A DNA stretch of 64,000 nt from an uncultured Collinsella sp. (GTDB taxonomy: Bacteria > Actinomycetota > Coriobacteriia > Coriobacteriales > Coriobacteriaceae), in contig UQTW01000002.1 of NCBI GenBank assembly GCA_900544115.1, forward strand, positions 72,535 through 136,534, given 5' to 3'. Position 1 is the first letter of the stretch; every line of letters starts with the position of its first letter. This document shows positions 54,809-63,945 of the stretch, one piece after another. The notes beneath the pieces were generated by a model that was not told where the DNA came from, made no database searches, and was given only the letters and a program-made list of their open reading frames with translations. The position numbers were made by a program, and so were the translations under genes.

Positions 54809-55075
54809 TTAGCCGCGGTCGCGGTTGCCACGAGAGGAAACCACGGGGACGGTGTACGGCAGGAGAGCCATCTCGCGGGCACGCTTGATGGCGTTGGCGA
54901 TGTCATGCTGATGCTGCGTGCAAGCGCCAGTGACGCGACGGGGCTTGATCTTGCCACGGTCGGTCATGTACTTACGGAGAAGCTGAGTGTCCTTATAGTC
55001 GATGAACTCAGTGTTCTCCTTGCAGAACTGGCAGTACTTACGACGCGGCTGACGTGCAGAAAAATCATTAGCCAT
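54809..55075 (-). CDS. rpsR: Ribosomal protein bS18
   Basis: The 88-residue protein has KYCQFCKENTEFIDYKDTQLLRKYMTDRGKIKPRRVTGACTQHQHDIANAIKRAREMALLPY, the bS18 pattern in its zinc-retaining (four Cys) form. The start at MANDFS fits the spacing of AAAGG upstream. Confidence 0.97.
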   Translation of the reverse strand: MANDFSARQPRRKYCQFCKENTEFIDYKDTQLLRKYMTDRGKIKPRRVTGACTQHQHDIANAIKRAREMALLPYTVPVVSSRGNRDRG

Positions 55076-55147
55076 GTCAAAATACCTTTCATTTGGCAAC
55101 TTCGGCGAACCGAAGCCGCCTCTCACTCAAAAATAGGTGAACAACCC

Positions 55148-55600
55148 TTAAAACGGGATGTCCTCATCGTAGACGTCGACCGCGGGCGGCGTAGCCACCG
55201 GTGCGGCAGGACGTGCTGCGGGCGCGGGAGCTGCGGGGGCGTAACCGCCCTGATCGTAGCCACCCTGGCCACCACGGGAGCTCATAAACTCGATCTCATC
55301 GACGATGACCTCAAGCTTGCTCCTGCGCTGACCGTCGCGCTCCCAAGAGCTGTAGCGCAGCTTGCCCTCGATCGCGACCTTGTTTCCCTTTGCCAGGAAA
55401 CGGCTCACGGCCTCGGCGCGGGTGCCGAACATAGTGCAGTCGACAAAGTTGGGATAGTCCTCCCACTCGCCAGTCTGCGCATTGCGGCGGCGATCGTTTA
55501 CGGCGACGCCAAAGGACAGAACCTGGGTTCCGCCGGCAGTGGCGCGCAGCTCGGGATCGCGGGTGAGGTTACCGGTGATGTTCACTCGATTGATGCTCAT
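55148..55600 (-). CDS. ssb: Single-stranded DNA-binding protein
   Basis: The 150-residue protein has the OB fold (MSINRVNITGNLTRDPELRATAGGTQVLSFGVAVNDRR...EDYPNFVDCTMFGTRAEAVSRFLAKGNKVAIEGKLRYSSWERDGQRRSKLEVIVDEIEFM) and a Gly/Ala/Pro linker ending in the acidic tip DVYDEDIPF that recruits partners. Confidence 0.97.
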   Translation of the reverse strand: MSINRVNITGNLTRDPELRATAGGTQVLSFGVAVNDRRRNAQTGEWEDYPNFVDCTMFGTRAEAVSRFLAKGNKVAIEGKLRYSSWERDGQRRSKLEVIVDEIEFMSSRGGQGGYDQGGYAPAAPAPAARPAAPVATPPAVDVYDEDIPF

Positions 55601-55648
55601 TACTCACTACTTCCTCTTGGGGCACAAGCCCAGTCCAAAACGACAGTC

Positions 55649-55942
55649 TTACTCCTGGTCGTCGCGACGGACGATCATGTGGCGGACCACAGCGTCGGTG
55701 ATGCGCAGGACGCGATCAAGCTCGGCGATCTGGGTAGGATCTGCGTGGAAGTTGATGAGGGTGTAGTCACCATCGGTGAGGTCGTTGATCTCGTAGGCGA
55801 GCTTGCGCTTGCCCCACTCGTCAACGGAGTCGACCTTGCCAGCGCCCTCAGCGATCGTGGTATCGATACGCTTCATAACAGCGAGACGAGTCTCGGGGTC
55901 GAGCGACGGGTCAACAAAGAACAGCAGTTCATAAGCCTTCAT
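55649..55942 (-). CDS. rpsF: Ribosomal protein bS6
   Basis: The 97-residue protein begins MKAYELLFFVDPSLDPETRLAVMKRIDTTI and has WGKRKLAYEINDLTDGDYTLINFHADPTQIAELDRVLRITDAVVRHMIVR. It is the first gene of the operon. The start MKAYE is chosen over an earlier in-frame start because AGGAGG lies ahead of it. Confidence 0.97.
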   Translation of the reverse strand: MKAYELLFFVDPSLDPETRLAVMKRIDTTIAEGAGKVDSVDEWGKRKLAYEINDLTDGDYTLINFHADPTQIAELDRVLRITDAVVRHMIVRRDDQE

Positions 55943-56393
55943 ATTGTCACCTCCTCTGGGCAAATGTGGCTTCAGGTCGTGAAGGTGCGCCTGAAGCAGG
56001 AAAAGACTTGGTAATAATATCTTTCAACCTCCTAGGCTGCAAGAATATGCAGCTACAACCTCATGACCTCCACATATGTCCATACTCGCACGGCGTTTCA
56101 TGCACATTCCAACCAAATGCTGACCAAAAGCTTGACGGATCTGTGGACAAGATACGGCGCCGTGGGGACAAGTCGCACCAAGCCGCAGGTCAACGGGCAC
56201 AACGCTGTGGTCGCGAAATGCATACCAGTGGTCTAATTGATCGCCAAAAAGAATTTAAATTCGTTTGCTCGTGGTCTATAAAGTCCTTTTTTGAACAATT
56301 CGCTTAGCATGATTTAGCTGGTCAGGCTGCATATGCCGCACGTTTTAGGCATAGCGCAAGACACTGTGGATCAAAAAATGCTAAGTTTTCGGC
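55943..56393. other. Intergenic region upstream of rpsF and the tRNA-Ser genes
   Basis: About 450 bp without a gene. It is less GC-rich than the coding regions and should hold the rpsF promoter. CTGTGGACAAG near 56141 and CTGTGGATCAAA near 56364 resemble DnaA boxes loosely. No repeat family seen elsewhere in the window occurs here. Confidence 0.5.
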
Positions 56394-56421
56394 TTGCACC
56401 TTACGATTCCTCGTGTATACT
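56394..56421 (+). promoter_or_regulatory. Promoter of the tRNA-Ser genes
   Basis: TTGCAC (56394-56399), 16 bp, TATACT (56416-56421), 16 bp upstream of the first tRNA-Ser. Confidence 0.75.
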
Positions 56422-56437
56422 AACTTTCGCATTTAAC

Positions 56438-56528
56438 GGAGAGTTGTCCGAGTGGCCGAAGGAGCACGATTGGAAATCGTGTAGGCGTCAAAAGCGTCTC
56501 CAGGGTTCAAATCCCTGACTCTCCGCCA
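56438..56528 (+). tRNA. tRNA-Ser (GGA)
   Basis: A 91-nt class II tRNA with a long variable arm, anticodon GGA in GATTGGAAATC, acceptor GGAGAGT / ACTCTCC and encoded CCA. Confidence 0.96.
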
Positions 56529-56537
56529 GTTAATTCC

Positions 56538-56566
56538 AAAGCAGGCCTTCGAGCCTGCTTTGTTTT
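56538..56566 (+). terminator. Hairpin terminator between the tRNA-Ser genes
   Basis: AAAGCAGGC / GCCTGCTTT stem with a short loop, followed by GTTTTT. Confidence 0.85.
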
Positions 56567-56576
56567 TACCCCACGC

Positions 56577-56667
56577 GGAGGGGTGGCAGAGTGGTTGAAT
56601 GCGGCGGTCTCGAAAACCGTTTGGCCTGAATAAGGTCACGAGGGTTCGAATCCCTCCTCCTCCGCCA
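56577..56667 (+). tRNA. tRNA-Ser (CGA)
   Basis: A 91-nt class II tRNA, anticodon CGA in GGTCTCGAAAACC, acceptor GGAGGGG / CTCCTCC, long variable arm and encoded CCA. Confidence 0.94.
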
Positions 56668-56677
56668 TTTTGGTTGA

Positions 56678-56705
56678 GAAAGCTCCCAACAATGGGAGCT
56701 TTTTT
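56678..56705 (+). terminator. Terminator after the second tRNA-Ser
   Basis: AAAGCTCCCA / TGGGAGCTTT stem followed by TTTTG. Confidence 0.88.
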
Positions 56706-56737
56706 GTTATCGAAATACGTCTCGATCCCACGCTTCC

Positions 56738-56806
56738 CCAAACATGTACGTCACCCTCCAAAACCGACATTTTTCGACATCTTTGAAGGCTGACGTACAC
56801 GTTTGG
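56738..56806. repeat. ACATGTACGTCA hairpin, copy 1
   Basis: CCAAACATGTACGTCA..CCTCCAAAA pairs with ..CTTTGAAGGCTGACGTACACGTTTGG with a few mismatches. It lies 21 bp from the 3' end of the second DUF559-like gene. Copy 2 beyond the 5' end is in the opposite orientation. Confidence 0.88.
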
Positions 56807-56827
56807 ATTGAGCTCACGGGAGTGGCA

Positions 56828-57835
56828 CTATTCGGAAGGTGCCTCTTCGTCTCGCATGCCTTTCCAGTTGCGGATAAGCGCCTTGCGTAGTTCGTTTTGC
56901 TCTCGCTGGTGCCCGGTGTCGGTACAGCGAGGCATGCCGAGTGCTTCGCGAATGTTGTTCATGGCGCGGTGAAAGGCGAGCTGGCTGCCGAACTGAGCCG
57001 AAGTGAGTGCAACGATTCGATATCCCATTTGGGAGAGAACGGCCTCTCGCTCCGCATCTGCTCCTTTGCGTTCGAACTCATCGTGAAAGCCGCCCTTATA
57101 TTCGATACCGAGCTCCCTGCGCTTGTAGGTAACGAGCGCATCGATTTTGAGTGTTCGAGCTTTGGCGCAATGCCAGAGACGTTGAGGGATCTCGAGCGGT
57201 TTGTTGAGTTCGATACCTCGGATGCCAACGCCGCCTTCGCTTGTTGGGAGTGAGAGGGCGATTGCCGAAGCGGTCTCCATAGGCGAGGCCGAGCGATCGT
57301 AGATGTGCCTGAGCGCGAGCCGTGCGCGTGTGGCACCGGGTTTGCCGGGATGCCGATCGAGCAGTTCGATTATTTCATCCTTGGAGGTGGTGGCTGGTTG
57401 CTCGGTATAAGGGTCGGCGAGATTGAGCCTCATGCGATAATCGCCGCAAACTTCATAGCCATATTCGAGATATTCGATCCTATTCATCCACTCGGCAGCG
57501 AGCACGAAGGTGAAGGCTTCGTCGGTGATGAAGATTCCGGGCGTCAACTCGTTAATATGCTCGTAGGGAAGATTTTGTCCAAGAATGTGGCAAACGACGC
57601 CTTTGGTACGAATTCGCTCGAATTCGAATACAACCGCGATATCGATAGTCTTAAGCATATCGGACGGAATGCCGCAGTCGGTAAGCGCCTGTCGTATGCG
57701 CGCAACACGTTGCTGGGTGGAAATGCCTTGTGCGCCTATCTGGTAGTCGTGCCGCGCAAGAGACTGAACCAAATTCTGGGGTGCATGATGGACAAGCCAT
57801 GCGGTTTTATGCGAAATGAGAACAGGGGTATCCAT
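56828..57835 (-). CDS. DUF559/Vsr-like endonuclease-fold protein, Coriobacteriia type (second copy)
   Basis: The 335-residue protein is a distant paralogue of the one at 18567-19694. Middle region: YEHINELTPGIFITDEAFTFVLAAEWMN...YGYEVCGDY. Then SASPMETASAIALSLPTSEGGVGI near 185, and the nuclease-like domain: D in KIDALVTY, GIEYKGGFHDE (E-x-K and H), then ADAEREAVLSQMGYRIVALT. Here the acidic, lysine and histidine positions are all kept, so activity is plausible. GAGAGG precedes the ATG by 6 nt. The gene is bracketed by two hairpins in inverted orientation. Its function is unknown. Confidence 0.62.
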   Translation of the reverse strand: MDTPVLISHKTAWLVHHAPQNLVQSLARHDYQIGAQGISTQQRVARIRQALTDCGIPSDMLKTIDIAVVFEFERIRTKGVVCHILGQNLPYEHINELTPGIFITDEAFTFVLAAEWMNRIEYLEYGYEVCGDYRMRLNLADPYTEQPATTSKDEIIELLDRHPGKPGATRARLALRHIYDRSASPMETASAIALSLPTSEGGVGIRGIELNKPLEIPQRLWHCAKARTLKIDALVTYKRRELGIEYKGGFHDEFERKGADAEREAVLSQMGYRIVALTSAQFGSQLAFHRAMNNIREALGMPRCTDTGHQREQNELRKALIRNWKGMRDEEAPSE

Positions 57836-57938
57836 TGGGGGCCTCTCGCTCTGAGCCGGTATCCAACTCTTATGTCCGTTGAAGTGGGGAAATATACCGG
57901 ATGTGAGTAAATCAACTCACTCATGCTGTGAGCCCAAT

Positions 57939-58008
57939 CCAAACATGTACGTCAGCCTCCAAAGATGCCGAAAAATGTCGTTTTTGGAGGCTGACGTACA
58001 TGTTTTGG
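57939..58008. repeat. ACATGTACGTCA hairpin, copy 2 (inverted)
   Basis: CCAAACATGTACGTCAGCCTCC pairs with GGAGGCTGACGTACATGTTTTGG with little mismatch. Its complement matches copy 1 base for base over most of its length, so copies 1 and 2 form inverted ends around the nuclease-like gene. Confidence 0.88.
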
Positions 58009-58138
58009 ACCCCTGGCATTCCAGCAATGCCACGCCCGCGCCCAGTCCCTACCGTTTGCCGAGCAATAGGGTCGCCAGACCCGTCAACCATGTACTATGT
58101 ACGGGCATTGTTCAAACCTACGACTCAAAGGACCCATC

Positions 58139-58828
58139 TTGCCCGTCGTCGCCGCTATGACTGTTACTTCACACGCCTCGGATGCCATGGTCGCTATCCC
58201 ATTTTGGCTCGAGATGTTCGCCGTTGTCGCGGCATCGATCTCGGGCGTGCTGGTCGCTCGCGAGCACAAGCTCGACCTGGTGGGCGCGGTCGCGCTCGCG
58301 GTGGTCTGCGGTCTGGGCGGCGGTCTTTTGCGCGATATGACGCTCCAGGTCGGCAACGTCTACATCCTCAACCAGCCCATGGCACTACCGCTCTCCATCG
58401 CCACAGCCGCCATCATCTATATCTTCCCGGCAATCGTCGATAAGCCCGAAAAACTCATTCCCCTGCTCGACATCATCTCGGTCGGCATCTATGCAGCAAC
58501 CGGCGCGGACAAGGCGTTGGTGTACGGATTTGCGCCCGCCGTATGTATCATGATGGGCTTCTTTACCGCCGTGGGCGGCGGCATGCTGCGCGACGGCTTT
58601 ATGGGCGTGGTCCCGGGCATTTTCCAACGCACCAACTTCTATGCCATCGCGGCCATCGCCGGATCGGCAAGCTATGTAGCCCTCGTCATGAGCGGCCTCA
58701 TGAGCAATGTTGCCGCGCTGGTCGTATGCGTTGTGGTGACCATGGGGCTGCGTTGGCTATCACTGCGCTTTGACATTAAAAGCCCTACCGAGGAAGACAT
58801 CGCGCGCTTTTTGCACCGTAAAAAGTAG
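58139..58828 (+). CDS. TRIC-type cation channel family protein (UPF0126)
   Basis: The 229-residue membrane protein has the repeated glycine signature of the family, VALAVVCGLGGGLLRDMTLQ and MMGFFTAVGGGMLRDGFMG, in two homologous halves of three helices each. Bacterial TRIC homologues form trimeric potassium-permeable channels. TTG at 58139 is the likely start because AAAGGA lies 6 nt before it; the first ATG (58157) has no ribosome site. Confidence 0.87.
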   Translation: MPVVAAMTVTSHASDAMVAIPFWLEMFAVVAASISGVLVAREHKLDLVGAVALAVVCGLGGGLLRDMTLQVGNVYILNQPMALPLSIATAAIIYIFPAIVDKPEKLIPLLDIISVGIYAATGADKALVYGFAPAVCIMMGFFTAVGGGMLRDGFMGVVPGIFQRTNFYAIAAIAGSASYVALVMSGLMSNVAALVVCVVVTMGLRWLSLRFDIKSPTEEDIARFLHRKK

Positions 58829-58897
58829 GTAGCACAGCACAACCCCTCGAAATGCAACCGAGAGATTCTTTTAGAGCGCCCGCGCGTTGGGTACCCT

Positions 58898-58922
58898 GTT
58901 AGATACCTGTCGAGTATCTAAC
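58898..58922. promoter_or_regulatory. Perfect 9-bp dyad upstream of the bactofilin-like gene
   Basis: GTTAGATAC, 7 nt, GTATCTAAC. It ends 12 bp before the start codon, overlapping the probable leader. It could be an operator or a leader hairpin. Confidence 0.6.
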
Positions 58923-58934
58923 GAAGGATTCACT

Positions 58935-60080
58935 ATGCCTTGCAACCAAGTACCGTCGATCCGGCGCCACAAAGCGCAGGCCCGCATCACCATCCTATTC
59001 GCGCTGATTGCGCTCGCGCTCACCGCACTTCCCACGGTGTCGTTCGCCGGCACCGACACCGCGGGAAACGTGCTCGCAACCGAAGTTGACTCAACTCCGT
59101 CCGGTATCGAAGGCGACCTGTACTGGGCCGGCCAAAGTCTCAACCTAGACGACGCCTCCATCGGCCGCGATATTATCGCGGCGGGTGAGAACCTGTCGAT
59201 TCGCGATTGCACCGTAGGCGGCGCCGTTCGTCTGGCGGCACGCACCATCGATATCGCCAAAACCGCAATCGATGGCAGCGTCACGGTGGCCGGCCAGCAC
59301 GTCGTGCTCAACACCGGCAGCACCGCCAACTGTTTTTACGCGGCAGGCGAAACGGTCGCCCTGCGCGGCTCCGCCAAATCGGCGGCGCTTGCCGGCGACA
59401 CCGTAACCATCGACGGCACCGTCGATGGCGATGTTGAGGTCTGGGCCGACAAGCTCATCCTGGGTAAAAACGCCCGCATCACCGGCACGGTGAACGCCCA
59501 CGTCTCACAGGACCCCGAGCGGGCCAAGGGCGCCCAGGTCGGAGCTCTCAAGATCGACCGGACCGAGAACGAGAACACCTCTACGGCCAACGACATTATC
59601 GGCGGCATCGTTGCCGCGGCGCTTTCCACCTGCTTTGTCGCCATCCTGCTTGAGCTTGTCTTTCCACGCGCAACCGCCAGCGCTGCCGGCATGCTCCATC
59701 AGCGTCCCATGCCGCTGTGGGTAAGTGGTCTTCTGGGCACGGTCGCCGTCGCTCCCGCCGTGCTGCTGCTCATCATCTCGATTGCAGGCCTGTCGCTCGC
59801 CGCCGCCATCATGTGCGGCGTCATCGGCATCGCTTTGGTCTCGGCGGCATTTACGGGCACCGCGGTCGCGCGCATGGTCGGACACAACCAAAACCGCTAC
59901 GCCATGGCCGCCGTGGGCGGTATCGTCGCGGGCGCACTCACGGCACTTCCTCTTATGGGCAACTTTGTCAGCGGTGTAGCCTTCGTCTTCACGCTCGGCT
60001 ACGCCATCCAGATCATCTGGCGCAACGCCCACCTCAAGCCGCAGCAGCCGGCTAACACGCCAGGACTCCCCACCGCCTAG
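58935..60080 (+). CDS. Exported bactofilin-like domain plus membrane domain
   Basis: The 381-residue protein has a signal/anchor segment (about 17-40), then a beta-helical polymer-forming domain of short repeats (GDLYWAGQSLNLDDASIGRDIIAAGENLSIRDCTVGGAVRLAARTIDI..., about 55-200) as in bactofilins. Several C-terminal membrane helices follow (IIGGIVAAALSTCFVAILLELVF, WVSGLLGTVAVAPAVLLLIISIAG, then two more). Such fusions are of unknown function; the repeat domain would lie outside the membrane. GAAGGA is 6 nt before the ATG. Confidence 0.75.
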   Translation: MPCNQVPSIRRHKAQARITILFALIALALTALPTVSFAGTDTAGNVLATEVDSTPSGIEGDLYWAGQSLNLDDASIGRDIIAAGENLSIRDCTVGGAVRLAARTIDIAKTAIDGSVTVAGQHVVLNTGSTANCFYAAGETVALRGSAKSAALAGDTVTIDGTVDGDVEVWADKLILGKNARITGTVNAHVSQDPERAKGAQVGALKIDRTENENTSTANDIIGGIVAAALSTCFVAILLELVFPRATASAAGMLHQRPMPLWVSGLLGTVAVAPAVLLLIISIAGLSLAAAIMCGVIGIALVSAAFTGTAVARMVGHNQNRYAMAAVGGIVAGALTALPLMGNFVSGVAFVFTLGYAIQIIWRNAHLKPQQPANTPGLPTA

Positions 60081-60085
60081 CCGCC

Positions 60086-60120
60086 AACCACCACAAAAGG
60101 GCCAGGCACCTTTGTGGTGG
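60086..60120. repeat. ACCACCACAAAGG hairpin, copy 3
   Basis: AACCACCACAAAAGG, GCCAGGCA, CCTTTGTGGTGG. It has the same orientation as copy 1 at 23371 with three changes. Confidence 0.85.
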
Positions 60121-60148
60121 CGCAAAGCAACCTGATCCCATTGCACCA

Positions 60149-60182
60149 AAAAGGGCGCCGACCATTGCGGTCGACGCCCTTT
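60149..60182. terminator. Terminator between the convergent bactofilin-like and typA genes
   Basis: AAAGGGCGCCGACC / GGTCGACGCCCTTT stem (one mismatch) with A-run and T-run around it. Confidence 0.88.
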
Positions 60183-60209
60183 CTTATTGGCAGTTATAAG
60201 CCCCAGCGC

Positions 60210-62048
<1,839 letters not shown>

Positions 62049-62165
62049 GTAGTTCCCCTATCTTCTATCCATATACAAACGGCACGCGTATGCGGCCCGC
62101 CCAGCGATACAACGCTCAGCGGGAATATTGAGCCTTTTACCGAAAACTCGTTTATTTTAGCGATT

Positions 62166-62615
62166 TTAGATGAGAGGGGTTTCCTCACCTGCAGGTTCAG
62201 GGTCGCTCCACATAAAACCATCGCCGGCGCCCATGCCCTCATACAGCACATATGCCGAAAAACCGCTCTCGAGCGTAGTCTCAAAGAAGCTCACGAGCAG
62301 AGCGTCGTGGTAGCCTCCGTCAATCTCGACGCAGCCGGTATAGCCAATGGCATAGCGGGCGATACGGCCCAGACCCTCGTCCTTAAGACCCATCTTATGC
62401 TCGGAGATAAAGTTGGTGGCCGCCTCGAGGCACGCCTCTTCGCCATCTTCGTCGAGTGCGGCCAGATAACGGTTGGAAGCGGCGTCCTCAATTGCCACAA
62501 CCACGCCCGGGTTCTCGCCCGCGGCCAGGTCGTCCAAGAACGCACCAATCAGGTCACACACCATGGCGTCGAGCTCGGCGGAGACGTTAGCGGCGTCCTG
62601 CATATCCTGTGCCAT
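62166..62615 (-). CDS. Conserved small protein of unknown function
   Basis: The 149-residue acidic, soluble protein is not recognised. It has a helical N-terminus (AELDAMVCDLIGAFLDDLAAG), then mixed alpha/beta sequence (VVVAIEDAASNRYLAALDEDGEEACLEAATNFISEHKMG..., GYHDALLVSFFETTLESGFSAYVLYEG). Codon and base use match its neighbours. It lies between typA and a small membrane protein gene in the same direction. Confidence 0.7.
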   Translation of the reverse strand: MAQDMQDAANVSAELDAMVCDLIGAFLDDLAAGENPGVVVAIEDAASNRYLAALDEDGEEACLEAATNFISEHKMGLKDEGLGRIARYAIGYTGCVEIDGGYHDALLVSFFETTLESGFSAYVLYEGMGAGDGFMWSDPEPAGEETPLI

Positions 62616-62645
62616 CTTTAGACCTTCCCATCGAGTCCGGCGTCG

Positions 62646-63035
62646 TTACAGTTCTTGTGCCTCGGCGGCGATCTTGGCGGCAGCGTCGCGGGCGCGCATC
62701 ATATCCATCGCGCGCTTGTCGAGCACCTTGATCTGACTGGTCAGCATTACCGCGTCGACCACGCCCCAGATCACGAGGCCCGTAGAGATCGAAAACCCAA
62801 GCGCACCCACTGTACCACGAAGGCGCGAGCAGATTGCCGCGACAAGGGCGGAGATGACAACCATCTTGATAAACGAGCCGCGGCGTTCGCGAAGCGTGCG
62901 GGCCTGCGTCACATAGGCAATGCGAGCCGCCTCAGAAGCCTCCGAGCGCATCTGGGCCTCGCGGGCGATCGCAGCCGCCTCGGCCGACATACCGCCGGCC
63001 ATCAGCGAACGCTCCGCAGCCTGGCCGCCCCGCAT
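62646..63035 (-). CDS. Small membrane protein of unknown function
   Basis: The 129-residue protein has an Ala/Arg/Glu-rich helical N-terminus, two close hydrophobic segments near 58-95 (FIKMVVISALVAAICSRLRGTVGALGFSISTGLVIWGVVDAVMLTS) and a charged C-terminal helix. It starts directly at the stop of the DUF151 gene, so the two are coupled. The family is not recognised. Confidence 0.65.
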   Translation of the reverse strand: MRGGQAAERSLMAGGMSAEAAAIAREAQMRSEASEAARIAYVTQARTLRERRGSFIKMVVISALVAAICSRLRGTVGALGFSISTGLVIWGVVDAVMLTSQIKVLDKRAMDMMRARDAAAKIAAEAQEL

Positions 63036-63536
63036 TTAGAAGTCATCGGGGGAGAGCGTATGGACGAACTCGTCGAACTTCTCGAACTCCTGCTCGTCGT
63101 CGACATCCTCGGCGTGGGTGGAAACAGTGCCCAGGCGATTCATGATGTCGTCCTCCACAAACATGGGGGCATTGCTGCGCACGGCAAGGGCAATGGCGTC
63201 ACTGGGGCGGGCGTCGATCTTGCGCTCCTCGCCATCGACCAGTACGACGATCGTCGCGTAGAACACCGGCGGCTCGGCGCGAACGATCTCGATGCGCTCG
63301 AGTTTGGCACCCAGGGCGTCAACGGTATCGAGCAGCAGGTCATGGGTAATCGGGCGCTCGGCGCGGCCGCTATCGATGCCGCGGCTGATGGCAGCAGCTT
63401 CAAACGAACCAGTCTGAATGGAAAGGGAACGCAGCGGCGCGGGCGAGTCCGATTTGCTGCTGCGCTCACGAAGCACGATAAGCGATGGCACGGGACCGGC
63501 GGCCATGACGATGGTCTCTATGTCGACACGAACCAT
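63036..63536 (-). CDS. Bifunctional nuclease family protein (DUF151)
   Basis: The 166-residue protein has the DUF151 pattern: the DUF151 core PSLIVLRERSS...LSIQTGSFEAAAI, RPITHDLLLDTVDALGAKLERIEIV, FYATIVVLVDGEERKIDARPSDAIALAVRSNAPMFVEDDIM. Proteins of this family in plants and thermophiles act as nucleases; the bacterial role is open. The start MVRVDIET has GGAGG upstream; the frame extends ten codons further without support. Confidence 0.88.
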   Translation of the reverse strand: MVRVDIETIVMAAGPVPSLIVLRERSSKSDSPAPLRSLSIQTGSFEAAAISRGIDSGRAERPITHDLLLDTVDALGAKLERIEIVRAEPPVFYATIVVLVDGEERKIDARPSDAIALAVRSNAPMFVEDDIMNRLGTVSTHAEDVDDEQEFEKFDEFVHTLSPDDF

Positions 63537-63676
63537 GGAACACCTCCGGTACGTAGCGGTTAACACGCGGCAGCCCGCCGCATTGAATAGCTATACTACC
63601 CAAACTTTCGCACAGCACACAAAATCAAAGTAGTTAATTTGGGACGGGGCTTTTTTGTCTACCTTCAGTAGATAAG

Positions 63677-63712
63677 AAAAGAGCCCCGAGGCAATTGCCC
63701 CGAGGCTCTTCA
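63677..63712 (-). terminator. Terminator after the tRNA-Ile/tRNA-Ala genes
   Basis: GAGCCTCGGGGC pairs imperfectly with GCCTCGGGGCTC, followed on the minus strand by TTTTCTT. Confidence 0.8.
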
Positions 63713-63721
63713 CAGTTTTGA

Positions 63722-63798
63722 TGGTGGACCTGACAAGATTCGAACTTGTGACCTCCCGGTTATCAGCCGGACGCTCTAACCAACTGAGCTACAGGTCC
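63722..63798 (-). tRNA. tRNA-Ile (GAT)
   Basis: A 77-nt cloverleaf, anticodon GAT, acceptor GGACCTG / CAGGTCC, encoded CCA. Confidence 0.96.
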
Positions 63799-63802
63799 AT
63801 CA

Positions 63803-63878
63803 TGGTGGAGGTTAGGGGGATCGAACCCCTGACCTCAGGCTTGCAAAGCCCGCGCTCTCCCAGCTGAGCTAAACCCCC
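63803..63878 (-). tRNA. tRNA-Ala (TGC)
   Basis: A 76-nt cloverleaf, anticodon TGC, acceptor GGGGGTT / AACCTCC, encoded CCA. It lies 4 nt from the tRNA-Ile. Confidence 0.96.
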
Positions 63879-63889
63879 ACGGAGACAGT

Positions 63890-63934
63890 AATAAACACCC
63901 CAGCGGCGACTCGGCTCTCGCTGGGGTGTTTATT
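63890..63934. terminator. Hairpin between tRNA units
   Basis: Perfect 15-bp stem AATAAACACCCCAGC / GCTGGGGTGTTTATT with a 15-nt loop. It could end transcripts in either direction. Confidence 0.88.
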
Positions 63935-63945
63935 GCGAAAGAAAG

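Noticed and set aside
56130..56380. Replication origin
   Set aside because: Two or three loose DnaA-box-like sequences exist, but there is no cluster of exact boxes, no AT-rich unwinding region, and no dnaA, dnaN or rpmH nearby.
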